Source: Pelagibacterium limicola | GTDB taxonomy: Bacteria; Pseudomonadota; Alphaproteobacteria; Rhizobiales; Devosiaceae | Reading direction: 5' to 3' | DNA: 64,000 bases | NCBI RefSeq assembly: GCF_015694405.1 | Contig: NZ_JADQDB010000007.1 | Coordinates: 62,001-126,000 of the forward strand | In this document: piece after piece, positions 39,817 to 48,370 of the stretch | Numbering within the stretch: position 1 is the first letter of the stretch | How the letters are laid out: the number at the start of each line of letters is the position of its first letter | The notes under the pieces: generated by a model | Databases searched by the model: none | Told to the model about the DNA's origin: nothing | What the model saw: the letters and a program-made list of their open reading frames with translations, nothing else | Program-made: the position numbers and the translations under genes

Positions 39817-40608
39817 ATGGCCCGTTCGGCGCTCATGAATGTGATGGTCAATGCCGCCCTCAAGGCGGGCAAGGGACTCATCCGCGATTTCGGCGAAGTC
39901 GAGAACTTGCAAGTTTCACGCAAGGGGCCCGCCGATTTCGTCTCGGTCGCCGACAAGCGCGCCGAAAAGATCGTCATGGACGAGCTCATGAAAGCCCGCC
40001 CCACCTATTCGCTGCTCATGGAAGAGGGCGGAGAGATCAAGGGCACCGACGGGCTGCACCGCTGGATCATCGATCCCATCGACGGCACCACCAATTTCCT
40101 GCATGCCGTGCCGATCTTTGCCGTCGCCATCGCGCTCGAACGCAGTGGGGAAATCGTCGGATCGGTCATATACAACCCGGTGATGGACGAGCTCTTTACT
40201 GCCGAAAAGGGTAACGGCGTCTGGCTCAACAACCGCCGCCTGCGTGTTGGCAGTCGCAAGCACATGGCCGATGCCCTGCTCGTCACCGGCATCAATTCAC
40301 GTGGCAATGCAATCGATGCGCTGCAATTGCGCCAGCTTGCCCACATCACGCCCTCGGCTGCAGGTATCCGCCGCTCCGGCTCGATCTCGATTGACCTCGC
40401 CTGGCTCGCCGCCGGTCGCTTCGACGGTGTCTGGGAAGCCGGGCTCCAGCCCTGGGACGTTGCCCCAGGCTCTCTGATGGTCAGGGAGGCGGGCGGCTTC
40501 ATCACCGATTATTCAGGCGGCAATGACGCCATCGCCAAGGGCGAGGTCGTCGCGGGCAATCAGTACCTCCAGCCCGAACTGCTCAAGGCCATCCAGGCGG
40601 TCAAATAG
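39817..40608 (+). CDS. suhB: inositol-1-monophosphatase family protein
   Basis: A 263-residue Mg-dependent phosphatase of the IMPase family. Metal ligands appear in LMEEGGEIKG and WIIDPIDGTTNFLHAVP, and the later motif is WEAGLQPWDVAPGSLMVREA. In E. coli SuhB also joins rRNA antitermination; which role applies here is unknown. It is 75 nt after efp in an efp-suhB order common in this class, with a weak hairpin (39760-39776) between. Confidence 0.92.
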   Translation: MARSALMNVMVNAALKAGKGLIRDFGEVENLQVSRKGPADFVSVADKRAEKIVMDELMKARPTYSLLMEEGGEIKGTDGLHRWIIDPIDGTTNFLHAVPIFAVAIALERSGEIVGSVIYNPVMDELFTAEKGNGVWLNNRRLRVGSRKHMADALLVTGINSRGNAIDALQLRQLAHITPSAAGIRRSGSISIDLAWLAAGRFDGVWEAGLQPWDVAPGSLMVREAGGFITDYSGGNDAIAKGEVVAGNQYLQPELLKAIQAVK

Positions 40609-40716
40609 TCCAAACGGTAAAAACCGTTAACCAAGTCATTGTCAGGCCACAACGGTCTGAATAAGCTGCCCTCGAAATATGGAGGGAGCGCGGATGCTCC
40701 TGCGGAGCTGGACTGA

Positions 40717-41718
40717 ATGACGCAAGCGTACGATCCCTATCATCTCGCGAGCCCTCTGGTATATCTCATCAAGATGGTGATCTTCCTCGTCCTTGTGGCG
40801 CTGGTCGCGATCATTCTCCTGCCTCAACTGCTCGAAGCCTTCTGGTCCTCGCCCTTTATCAACGGACTGATCCTATTCGTCCTCCTGGTCGGCATCGCGC
40901 TATCTTTCCGGCAGGTCATACGTCTCTTTCCCGAGGTCAACTGGGTCAACTCGCTCCAGAATGGTTCGAGCACCGGTGCACAAAAGCCGCCTGTCCTGCT
41001 GGCGCCCGTGGCCGCCATCATGCGCGACCGCCTGGGGGAAACCGTCATCACGCCGGCCTCCATGCGTTCGATCCTCGATTCCGTGGGCATCAGGCTCGAC
41101 GAGGCTAAGGATACCTCGCGATACCTGACCGGACTTCTCGTTTTCCTCGGCCTGCTGGGTACCTTTTACGGCCTGTTGCAGACGGTCGCCGCCGTCTCCG
41201 GCGTCATTCAGGGGCTGGACGTTTCGACCGGGGACACCGGCAACATTTTCGGCAACCTGAAGGAAGGCCTTGAAGCCCCGCTCGCCGGCATGTCGATTGC
41301 CTTTGCCTCCTCGCTGTTCGGCCTTTCCGGCTCGCTGGTGCTCGGCTTTCTCGACCTCCAGACCGGCCAGGCCCAGAACGCCTTTTATACCGATCTCGAG
41401 GACTGGATGAGCTCGATGACCGAGCTCGACCATCCCATGACCACCATGCAGGCCAATAATTTCGGCGTTTCCGGCTCCGAGATGCAGCAGATGTTCGAGC
41501 GGCTGGGCGCCACCATGCAGACCCAGAACTCCTCCCAGAACGCCATCCGCGCCATGGCTGAACTCGCCAAGGGGATCGACGGACTCGTCAAACATATCCG
41601 CGCCGAGCAGGAGGATCTGCGCAGCCATATCGTGGAACAGGCCGAGGTCAACAAACGCCTCACAAAATTGATAGATACGCTTCTAGAGGATAGTGATCGC
41701 TCCGGCGGACAAGGATAA
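40717..41718 (+). CDS. MotA/TolQ/ExbB-type proton channel subunit, ZorA-like
   Basis: A 333-residue inner-membrane protein with four helices (about 14-36, 46-63, 138-156 and 187-211). The segment GLLVFLGLLGTFYGLLQTV is the hallmark channel helix of the MotA/TolQ/ExbB superfamily and most resembles ZorA of the Zorya system. After the last helix a charged, helical cytoplasmic tail (about 215-333) runs on. It is distinct from tolQ at 18110. Five nt separate it from its partner gene, so they make one motor unit. Neither flagellar genes nor TonB genes are adjacent. Function open. Confidence 0.78.
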   Translation: MTQAYDPYHLASPLVYLIKMVIFLVLVALVAIILLPQLLEAFWSSPFINGLILFVLLVGIALSFRQVIRLFPEVNWVNSLQNGSSTGAQKPPVLLAPVAAIMRDRLGETVITPASMRSILDSVGIRLDEAKDTSRYLTGLLVFLGLLGTFYGLLQTVAAVSGVIQGLDVSTGDTGNIFGNLKEGLEAPLAGMSIAFASSLFGLSGSLVLGFLDLQTGQAQNAFYTDLEDWMSSMTELDHPMTTMQANNFGVSGSEMQQMFERLGATMQTQNSSQNAIRAMAELAKGIDGLVKHIRAEQEDLRSHIVEQAEVNKRLTKLIDTLLEDSDRSGGQG

Positions 41719-41723
41719 CAGCA

Positions 41724-42749
41724 ATGGCACTCGTCAAGGGCCGCTCGCGCGAGCGGCCGAGCTTCTGGCCGGGCTATGTGGATGCGCTTTCGAGCCTGTT
41801 GCTCGTCATCATCTTCCTGCTTTCGCTGTTCATGATCGCCCAGTTCTTCCTCAATCAGGAGATTCTCGGACGCGACACGGCCCTCCAGCGTCTCAACGCG
41901 CAGATCGCCGAATTGACCGAATTGCTCCAGCTCGAACGCGCCAATGCCGATGATCTGGAACTGACCATATCGGCGCTCTCGGCCACCCTGGCAGGCGCCG
42001 AATCCGAGCGCGACGCGCTCGAAAGCCAGCTGGCCGGGATCGGTTTCGGGCTCGATGAATCCGACGCGCAGATATCCTCCCTCACCTCCGAGCTCGCCTC
42101 GGAACGCGAACTTTCGCGCGAGGCATTGGCGCAGGTCGCGCTCCTGAACCAGCAACTTGCTGCCCTCCGCCAACAAATCGGCGCGCTGGAAGCGGCCCTC
42201 GAAGCCTCCGAACTGCGCGACCAGGAAAGCCGCACCCAGATCGCCGACCTTGGCAGGCGGCTCAATGTCGCCCTTGCCCAGCGCGTGCAGGATCTCTCGC
42301 GCTACCGCTCCGATTTCTTCGGTCGCCTGCGCCAGATTCTCGAAGGCCGCTCGGACGTACAAGTTGTCGGGGATCGTTTCGTCTTCCAGTCCGAAGTGCT
42401 GTTCGACGCGGGTCAAGCCCAGATTTCTGCCGAAGGCCGGCAGCAGATCGCATCGCTCGCCGCCGCCATCCTCGAACTCGAAAACCAGATTCCAGCCGAT
42501 ATACCCTGGGTATTGCGCATCGACGGCCATACCGACCGCCGCCCGATCTCGACCCCGCAATTCCCTTCCAACTGGGAACTCTCCGCCGCCCGCGCCATCG
42601 CGGTCGCCAAGCTGCTGGTCGAACAGGGCGTCTCCCCCAACCGCCTCCTCGCCGCCGGCTTCGGCGAATTCGCCCCTCTCGATCCTGCCGATACCGACGA
42701 GGCCTACCGGCGCAACCGAAGGATCGAGTTCAAGCTGACGGAAGCATAA
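41724..42749 (+). CDS. MotB/OmpA-like peptidoglycan-binding subunit, ZorB-like
   Basis: A 341-residue partner of the preceding channel. A short basic start is followed by FWPGYVDALSSLLLVIIFLL: one membrane helix (about 21-43) beginning with an aspartate at residue 20, placed like the proton-binding aspartate of MotB/ZorB. A long Glu/Gln/Leu-rich coiled coil (about 50-190) leads to an OmpA domain (about 215-341) with RIDGHTDRRPIS and ELSAARAIAVAKLL, which should grip peptidoglycan. Complete and in-frame. Confidence 0.8.
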   Translation: MALVKGRSRERPSFWPGYVDALSSLLLVIIFLLSLFMIAQFFLNQEILGRDTALQRLNAQIAELTELLQLERANADDLELTISALSATLAGAESERDALESQLAGIGFGLDESDAQISSLTSELASERELSREALAQVALLNQQLAALRQQIGALEAALEASELRDQESRTQIADLGRRLNVALAQRVQDLSRYRSDFFGRLRQILEGRSDVQVVGDRFVFQSEVLFDAGQAQISAEGRQQIASLAAAILELENQIPADIPWVLRIDGHTDRRPISTPQFPSNWELSAARAIAVAKLLVEQGVSPNRLLAAGFGEFAPLDPADTDEAYRRNRRIEFKLTEA

Positions 42750-42821
42750 GACACGGCAAAGAGCGCGAAGAGCTGGTACGCAGCGTCACCACTACAACCC
42801 CTGTTCGCTGTTCGCCCCTGT

Positions 42822-44651
42822 TCACCCTGCCGCCGCCAACCGGAACTGCAACTTCGCCAGTTCCGCGTAGCGCCCGTCCTTTTTGACGAGTTGGTCGTGC
42901 GTACCCTCGTCGATCAGCTTGCCCTTTTCGAGCACGAGAATGCGGTCGGCGTTACGGATCGTTGCCAGCCGATGCGCGATGACCAGCGTCGTCCGGCCCT
43001 CCATCAGCCGTTCGAGCGCCATTTGCACCAGATGCTCGCTTTGCGCATCGAGCGCTGAGGTTGCCTCATCGAGCAGCAGGATCGGCGCGTCCTTCAAGAG
43101 GGCCCGCGCAATCGCCACACGTTGCTTCTGTCCACCTGAAAGCATCACGCCCCGCTCGCCCACCATGGTGTCGAAACCATCGGGCAGGCTCGATGCAAAC
43201 TCGCCCACGAGCGCCGCATCGGCCGCCGCGATGACGTCCTCCATGCTCGCCTCCGGCTTTCCGAAGCGGATATTGTCCGCGATCGTGCCGGCAAAGATCA
43301 CCGGGTCCTGATCGACCGAGGCAAACCGCCGCCTTAGCTCGCCCGGCTCGGCGTCCCGCACGTCCACGCCATCGACCGTGATCCGCCCGCCCGCAACATC
43401 GTAAAAGCGCTGCAGCAGGGCAAAAACTGTCGATTTGCCCGCGCCGGACGCGCCTACCAGCGCCACGGTCTCTCCTGGCCCCACCGCAAAGCTCAGGCCA
43501 GAAAGAATTGGCGCTTCGTCGCGCGTGATATAGGTGAAATCAACGTTTTCGAACGCCACGGTTCCCTTGGCCGGCACCGGCAGCGGGACCGGATCGGGCC
43601 GAATGGGCAGGCCGGGCTTGGTATCGAGCAGTTCGATCAGCCGCTCGGTCGCCCCCGCCACCTGCTGAAGCGTTCCGAAAAGATCGCTCATATTGGTGAG
43701 CGCGCTTGTCGCCACCACGGCATATATTCCGAACTGGGTCAGCTCGCCCACCGTGACGCTCCCCGCGAACACGGCTCGCGTACCGAGCCAGACGAGCCCC
43801 ACCAAGGCCACCATCGAGACGAACAGCACCAGGCCGATCAGCCCCGAGCGGGTCAACAGGCGCTTGAGCTCGGCCCGGTAGCTTGCCTCGGCAAAACCCC
43901 GGAAAAGCTGCTGCTGCTTGTCTTCCTGAACGAAGGACTTGACCGTTTTCACCGAGGCCAGGGTTTCGGTGATCATCGCCGAAAGGTCGGCCAGAGAATC
44001 CTGGGTGACCCGAGAAACCCGCCGCATCCGCTTGCCCATGAAAACCAGCGGCAACACGATGATGGGGATGACGATCACTACGCCCAGCGCAAGCTGGAAG
44101 TTGGTGAGGAACATCATGACGACCGCGCCGACCATCAGGATGAACGAGCGGATGGCGAGCGATGCCGACGAGCCCACCGCCTGCCGGATCGTTGCCACGT
44201 CGGCATTGAGCCGTGAGGTCAGCTCCCCCACGCGATTGACATCGAAGAATGTCGCATCGAGCGTCAGGAGATGGTCGAACACCTGTTGGCGCAGGTCCGC
44301 GATCACCCGCTCTCCGATAACGGAAATGAAATAGAACCGCGCCGACGCGGCGACGGCCATGATCGCAGCGATGATAATGACGACCCAGGCGTAGCTGGAA
44401 ACGACGTCGAGATTTTCCGCCGCAAACCCCTCGTCGATAAAACCGCCGGCCAGATACGGGATCGAAAGCGAGGTGATCGCAGCAATCAGCAGGAACAGAA
44501 GCGTCAATGTCAGCCGCACGGGATAGCGGAGCAGAAACGGGAGCAACCGTTGAAGAGGTGCGAGCGAACGCGCCTTCTCCCCTGCCTTGAGACGCGGTGG
44601 CTGGGGTGTCGCGGCCGTTTGGCTGTCGGAAGTCTCGGTCATCGGGGCCAT
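42822..44651 (-). CDS. MsbA-type ABC exporter (fused permease-ATPase)
   Basis: A 609-residue half-transporter. Six helices (about 37-330) form the type I exporter fold; the ATPase has Walker A GASGAGKST, signature LSGGQKQR and Walker B ILLLDEATSALD. Overall shape fits lipid A/lipid flippase MsbA and multidrug exporters; the substrate cannot be decided. Its order with rpmE and rcdA is common in Hyphomicrobiales. ATG 44651 or the ATG three codons later may be used. Confidence 0.87.
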   Translation of the reverse strand: MAPMTETSDSQTAATPQPPRLKAGEKARSLAPLQRLLPFLLRYPVRLTLTLLFLLIAAITSLSIPYLAGGFIDEGFAAENLDVVSSYAWVVIIIAAIMAVAASARFYFISVIGERVIADLRQQVFDHLLTLDATFFDVNRVGELTSRLNADVATIRQAVGSSASLAIRSFILMVGAVVMMFLTNFQLALGVVIVIPIIVLPLVFMGKRMRRVSRVTQDSLADLSAMITETLASVKTVKSFVQEDKQQQLFRGFAEASYRAELKRLLTRSGLIGLVLFVSMVALVGLVWLGTRAVFAGSVTVGELTQFGIYAVVATSALTNMSDLFGTLQQVAGATERLIELLDTKPGLPIRPDPVPLPVPAKGTVAFENVDFTYITRDEAPILSGLSFAVGPGETVALVGASGAGKSTVFALLQRFYDVAGGRITVDGVDVRDAEPGELRRRFASVDQDPVIFAGTIADNIRFGKPEASMEDVIAAADAALVGEFASSLPDGFDTMVGERGVMLSGGQKQRVAIARALLKDAPILLLDEATSALDAQSEHLVQMALERLMEGRTTLVIAHRLATIRNADRILVLEKGKLIDEGTHDQLVKKDGRYAELAKLQFRLAAAG

Positions 44652-44849
44652 ATAGCACGGGTTGAGAAGGTGACCCTAGTTAGGCTCTCGCGTCTCCACC
44701 CGCAACCGGGTTCTCACTTGGGGGTCAGTTTGCGACGATGTTTCGCGCCTCTTGCGTTCGCCGCCACCTTTGGGTAAAAGGCCGCCAACGCATTTACTGA
44801 CAGTACCGTCCGGGCGCGAGCAGCGCCCGTTTGATTTAGGGCCGAAGCC

Positions 44850-45074
44850 ATGAAGAAAGACCTGCATCCCGACTATCACTTCATCACCGTGGTGATGACC
44901 GACGGGACCCAGTACAAGACCCGCTCGACCTACGGCAAGGAAGGCGACACCCTGCAGCTCGACATCGACCCCAAGACCCACCCGGCCTGGACCGGCGGTT
45001 CTGGCCACCTTGTCGACCGCGGCGGCCGCGTCTCGCGCTTCAAGGAAAAGTTCAAGGGTATTCTGGGTTCGTAA
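44850..45074 (+). CDS. rpmE: 50S ribosomal protein bL31, zinc-free form
   Basis: A 74-residue ribosomal protein starting [19 protein letters not shown], with [11 protein letters not shown] in the middle. It contains no cysteine at all, so it is the zinc-independent (C-minus) type. It is divergent from the exporter gene and followed by its own terminator. Confidence 0.95.
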   Translation: MKKDLHPDYHFITVVMTDGTQYKTRSTYGKEGDTLQLDIDPKTHPAWTGGSGHLVDRGGRVSRFKEKFKGILGS

Positions 45075-45101
45075 GCAACCCGGACATCCTCAAAAGACAA
45101 G

Positions 45102-45129
45102 AAACCCGGCCATCGCGCCGGGTTTTTCG
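45102..45129 (+). terminator. intrinsic terminator of rpmE
   Basis: AACCCGGC and GCCGGGTT pair around CATCGC and are followed by TTTCG, about 27 nt after the rpmE stop codon. Confidence 0.85.
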
Positions 45130-45202
45130 TTTCTGCGGCCGTGACTCGGATCGTTTGGCATTTTAGTGTTGTCAGGACATAGTAGCACGACTGCCGAGCC
45201 CT

Positions 45203-45604
45203 ATGATAACCGCAATATTCCAATCGCCTTGGCGAGCCCTGATTCTCGTACTGGTACCGCTGGCTCTAACGCACGCACTTCTTATTGCCGGTCCACAAAC
45301 CGGAGCACCATTCTACCTCGCGTACGCCGCCATAAACATCGCAGCAATTACCTTCGCCCATTTCTGGACGCCGGTACCAACAGCAAAGCCGGTGCTGCTA
45401 TTCCGCTGGTATGCAACGGCGCTTGGATCTCTAGCGCCGATTGGGTTTGTCGTGTTTATCAATCTTTACTTGGGCACGCATCATCCACTTTTGCTTTGGC
45501 TAGCTCATGCCGCAAATCTGGTAGGGTGCTGGTGGGTAAACGATCAACTGCCCAAAAGCATCGGCCCAAGCGCCAGCGTGCCTACCCGCCAAACGCCGCC
45601 TTGA
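45203..45604 (+). CDS. small membrane protein of atypical composition
   Basis: A 133-residue hydrophobic protein with about four segments (9-29, 38-55, 67-88 and 94-112). I do not recognise it. Its codon use is clearly more AT-rich than its neighbours, with many TTT, ATT and CTA codons, and it lies between rpmE and rcdA where related genomes usually have nothing. Its last 23 nt overlap the 3' end of rcdA on the other strand. The ATG at 45203 has no clear ribosome site. It could be a late arrival or a decaying gene. Confidence 0.5.
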   Translation: MITAIFQSPWRALILVLVPLALTHALLIAGPQTGAPFYLAYAAINIAAITFAHFWTPVPTAKPVLLFRWYATALGSLAPIGFVVFINLYLGTHHPLLLWLAHAANLVGCWWVNDQLPKSIGPSASVPTRQTPP

Positions 45605-46097
45605 GCTTGTCCAACTGCGCCGCCACCGCGTTCCCGCCGTTGGGATCGGGCTTTTCCTCACCCCGCTCGATCCTGTCGAACTTGACGACACGCGTAAAAA
45701 GCCGATCTCCCTTTTCGATGAGGGCATGCATCCGCTCAGGCAATTCGTCCCACCCTGGACCGCCGCGATCGGAAGGAAGCGTCGAGAATTTGACCTTGGA
45801 CTTCTCGGCCCGCGCCTGATCGGCACTGATTTCCCCTTCGTTGACGGCCCGTTGCAGCAATAGCCATGAGGCAATCTGCATCAGCCGCGTCGTCATGCGC
45901 ATGCTTTCGGTCGCATAAACGAAGGACGCCTCCCGGCTCAGATTCTGGCTCTCGGCGCGGCCATTGCCATCGAGATAGGCAGCCACTTCCTCGATAAGAC
46001 TCATGCCCTCGCGATAGAGCAGATCGAACCCACCCGAGGCCAGGAGCCGCGGGGTCAAGGCAACCGCGTCTTTCTTTCCGGTAATGTTATCGTCCAC
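45582..46097 (-). CDS. rcdA: RcdA-like protease adaptor (DUF1465)
   Basis: A 171-residue helical protein of the DUF1465/RcdA family. In Caulobacter RcdA helps ClpXP degrade the cell-cycle regulator CtrA and other substrates. Family segments visible are LLYREGMSLIEEVAAYLDG, TESMRMTTRLMQIASWLLLQ and the C-terminal PERMHALIEKGDRLFTRVVK. The ATG at 46097 is the natural start. Upstream lies a terminator and a CtrA box, discussed with the candidate small RNA. Confidence 0.85.
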   Translation of the reverse strand: MDDNITGKKDAVALTPRLLASGGFDLLYREGMSLIEEVAAYLDGNGRAESQNLSREASFVYATESMRMTTRLMQIASWLLLQRAVNEGEISADQARAEKSKVKFSTLPSDRGGPGWDELPERMHALIEKGDRLFTRVVKFDRIERGEEKPDPNGGNAVAAQLDKLKAAFGG

Positions 46098-46221
46098 GCT
46101 TTGGTCCTCTTGCCGGTCGCGGATGGCATAGTGGTCCGATATTAGGGCGAAAAGGGGAAAAGGTCATTAACGGGCCATATCGCATATGCCGTTAGCCTTA
46201 ATTTCCACCACCCCTGAAAAG

Positions 46222-46249
46222 AAAAAAGAGCCGTCAGATGAACGGCTCT
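46222..46249 (-). terminator. intrinsic terminator upstream of rcdA
   Basis: On the minus strand AGAGCCGT and ACGGCTCT pair around TCATCTG and are followed by TTTTTTC. It lies 154 nt after the DUF1192 stop codon and would close either that transcript or the candidate small RNA. Confidence 0.85.
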
Positions 46250-46320
46250 CGAAAGTTAACAGGGAGGCGTCAAACAGAGGGAAGGAACCGCTCTGAAGAC
46301 CCAGTCGAAACTGGATAACC
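46222..46320 (-). ncRNA. candidate CtrA-controlled small RNA
   Basis: About 100 nt, minus strand, not previously familiar to me. Reading 5' to 3' the RNA would form: hairpin 1 CCAGT-TTCG-ACTGG (46301-46314) with a stable UUCG loop; hairpin 2 CAGAG...CTCTG whose loop CGGTTCCTTCC is pyrimidine-rich; a single-stranded part with GCCTCCCTG; and the terminator hairpin with T6. Loops matching Shine-Dalgarno sequences are typical of trans-acting small RNAs in this class. A perfect CtrA box ends about 20 nt upstream of the proposed 5' end. Alternative: a stable 3' end of the DUF1192 mRNA. Confidence 0.55.
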
Positions 46321-46339
46321 AAACCCTAAGCCGATCGGG

Positions 46340-46354
46340 TTAATTTTAACTTAA
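46340..46354. promoter_or_regulatory. predicted CtrA-binding site upstream of the candidate small RNA
   Basis: TTAA-TTTTAAC-TTAA is a perfect CtrA site. On the minus strand it would overlap the -35 region of a start near 46320. The rcdA start is 243 nt away, behind the terminator. Confidence 0.7.
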
Positions 46355-46402
46355 CGCGACTCTTTTTCTTAACCCTGACGGATCATGAATCGCCAATAAG
46401 AC

Positions 46403-46585
46403 TCAAAACTTGAAAACTGCGTCTGCTGCAGAGCGGCTTTTCGCCTTGGTTTCAATGACCTTTTCCAGCCGCACGATCTCGTCGCGCAAGAGCCCGATCC
46501 TCGCCTCGAGCTCCTCGATCGAAAGCGCGTCGAGTACCGCACCGACCTCGTGAACCGGTTTTTTGCTGGTTATTTCCTCGTCCAC
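46403..46585 (-). CDS. DUF1192 small coiled-coil protein
   Basis: A 60-residue protein of the DUF1192 family, conserved in alphaproteobacteria next to rcdA. The pattern KPVHEVGAVLDALSIEELEA followed by a helix of RIGLLRDEIVRLEKVIE and the end SRSAADAVFKF is characteristic. The start is a GTG at 46585 with an excellent GAGGAGG 6 nt upstream, more convincing than the ATG 15 nt before. It follows the glycosyltransferase gene by 22 nt. Confidence 0.82.
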   Translation of the reverse strand: MDEEITSKKPVHEVGAVLDALSIEELEARIGLLRDEIVRLEKVIETKAKSRSAADAVFKF

Positions 46586-46607
46586 CGCCGTCCTCCTCAA
46601 AAGGAAA

Positions 46608-47354
46608 TCAGTCGGATCGAATGTCCTGATAGTCTTTTGTAGCGGGCTTCCCCCGGAACGTCACCCAGAAGAAATTGAGCGCGTAATCCATGCCGGTCTT
46701 GAAGACGCCCTCTTTCTTCAAACGCCGTCCGGACGTCTTCATCTTGAGCCGGAACGTCCATTTGACCTTGCCGATCCGCGCAAGCCTCACCGCGACGTCG
46801 GTATCCTCGCCATAAAAGACGATGGACTTGTCATAGCCGCCGGCCTGAGCCCAGGCTGCGCGCCGGAAGATGAAGTTGCCGCCCTGGATCACCGAGCCCA
46901 CCCGGAGAATAAAGCGGTTGAGGATGTAGATCGCGTAGGTGACGCCATAAAAAAGCTTCACCAGGAACTGGTCCCACGTCGAAAGGTCGTAGTAGACGTA
47001 AGGCCCGCTCAGCGCGACGAGCTTTTCGTCGGCATCGAATTCGGAAATCACCGTGTCGAGCCAGCCCGGCGGCACGATCGTGTCGCCGTCGATATTGGCG
47101 ACAAGGTCCGCCTGTGTGGCATCAAAACCCGCGGCGCGCGCGTGGACCAGCCCCTTTTGCGGTTCGTCGACCACCCTGACGCCTGCAAATGACCGTGCGA
47201 TTTCCCCCGTGCGGTCTATCGAGGCGTTGTTGACGACGATCACTTCAGCCTCCGCGCCCAGCCCCGACCTTTCAATTTCGGCCAGAACCGATTCAAGGCA
47301 ACGGCCGATCAGCACTTCCTCGTTATAGGCGGGGATGACAAAGGCTAGTTTCAT
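46608..47354 (-). CDS. family 2 glycosyltransferase
   Basis: A 248-residue GT-A fold enzyme. The N-terminal LAFVIPAYNEEVLIGRCLES is the nucleotide-sugar-binding start, IVVNNASIDRTGEIA follows, and the metal-binding motif is ANIDGDTIVPPGW. A hydrophobic segment near residue 130-150 (VKLFYGVTYAIYILNRFIL) may contact the membrane. The acceptor is unknown. It is first in the minus-strand unit with the DUF1192 gene. Confidence 0.85.
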   Translation of the reverse strand: MKLAFVIPAYNEEVLIGRCLESVLAEIERSGLGAEAEVIVVNNASIDRTGEIARSFAGVRVVDEPQKGLVHARAAGFDATQADLVANIDGDTIVPPGWLDTVISEFDADEKLVALSGPYVYYDLSTWDQFLVKLFYGVTYAIYILNRFILRVGSVIQGGNFIFRRAAWAQAGGYDKSIVFYGEDTDVAVRLARIGKVKWTFRLKMKTSGRRLKKEGVFKTGMDYALNFFWVTFRGKPATKDYQDIRSD

Positions 47355-47567
47355 CTCGATGTCCCGATCTTGAATTGCCCGGGCAATTACAGGGCTTTGC
47401 CCCCCTTAGCAATAAAAAGCGGTCCCTATGTGTCCCTTCTCCTATGATTAACATTGCGCAAATCGGCCTTGTTCCCTATATTGGCTGACGAATTTCCCCT
47501 CATCCCCCATGGCGATGCGGGCGGCCCGATCAGAAAACCGGGCCGCAGCGACAGGAGACTATTGTCA

Positions 47568-48296
47568 ATGGCCACACAACTGCTCATGCCCAAGGCAACC
47601 GCCGTATGGTTGGTTGAGAACACTGCGCTCACCTTCAAGCAGATCGCCGATTTCTGCGCCCTGCACCCGCTCGAAGTCCAGGGCATCGCCGACGGCGATG
47701 TTGCAGGCGGCATCAAGGGCGTGAGCCCGATCCAGAACGGGCAATTGTCCCGCGATGAAATTGCCCGCGGGGAAGCGGACGGGACCTACAGGCTCAGGAT
47801 TTCCGAACCCAAGGTGAAGGTGGCCGCCCCCAAGCGGCGCGGCCCGCGTTACACCCCGACCTCGCGCCGCCACGAGCGTCCCAACGCAATCAAATGGCTG
47901 GTGCGCAACCATCCCGAACTCAAGGACGCCCAGATCATGCGGCTGGTCGGGACGACGAAATCGACCATCGAGGCCGTCCGCGAAGGCGCGCACTGGAACA
48001 GTGCCAACCTCACGGCGATGGACCCGGTAACGCTCGGGCTCTGCAGCCAGATCGAGCTTGATATGGAAGTGCGTAAGGCGGCCCGCAGCGCCGGGATCAC
48101 CGAAGATGCGCCGGAAGGTACCCGCCTGTTGACTGCCGAGGAAGCCCTGTCCCGCGCCCAATACGCATCCGAGGAAGAAGGCGAAGCCGGTGCTGACGCG
48201 GCCCAGACCGAATACGCCGCCGAGCGGGAAGCCGAATCGGTCTTTGCCAAGCTCAAATCCCTCAAAGGCAACAATGCCGACGAGGAACAGGACTAA
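47568..48296 (+). CDS. trcR: cell-cycle transcriptional regulator TrcR (DUF1013)
   Basis: A 242-residue DNA-binding protein of the DUF1013 family, known as TrcR. It contains TALTFKQIADFCALHPLEVQ, then RRHERPNAIKWLVRNHPELK and QIMRLVGTTKSTIEAVREG, the last two forming helix-turn-helix-like units. The acidic C-terminus (about 205-242) is typical. ATG 47568 has AGGAG upstream. Together with rcdA and CtrA boxes it marks a cell-cycle neighbourhood. Confidence 0.87.
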   Translation: MATQLLMPKATAVWLVENTALTFKQIADFCALHPLEVQGIADGDVAGGIKGVSPIQNGQLSRDEIARGEADGTYRLRISEPKVKVAAPKRRGPRYTPTSRRHERPNAIKWLVRNHPELKDAQIMRLVGTTKSTIEAVREGAHWNSANLTAMDPVTLGLCSQIELDMEVRKAARSAGITEDAPEGTRLLTAEEALSRAQYASEEEGEAGADAAQTEYAAEREAESVFAKLKSLKGNNADEEQD

Positions 48297-48315
48297 GGTC
48301 CGATCGGCCCACCCC

Positions 48316-48346
48316 AACCCCGGCAATCCTTGCCGGGGTTTTCTTT
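48316..48346 (+). terminator. intrinsic terminator of trcR
   Basis: AACCCCGGCAA-TCC-TTGCCGGGGTT followed by TTCTTTT, 20 nt after the stop codon. Confidence 0.87.
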
Positions 48347-48370
48347 TCCAGCCTAACCGCGCAACCGCCC

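Larger units (their letters stand above)
46098..46402. other. 305-nt gap between rcdA and the DUF1192 gene
   Basis: No protein gene. The right part holds a CtrA box (46340-46354), a candidate small RNA (46222-46320) and its terminator. The left part (46098-46220) contains the rcdA promoter region with AT-rich stretches but no perfect CtrA site. Two GACTC (GANTC) sites lie at about 46357-46361 and 46390-46396. Confidence 0.65.

Noticed and set aside
40717-42749. A complete Zorya defence system
   Set aside because: Only the ZorA/ZorB-like motor half is present; flanking genes are suhB and an exporter, with no ZorC, ZorD or ZorE candidate.
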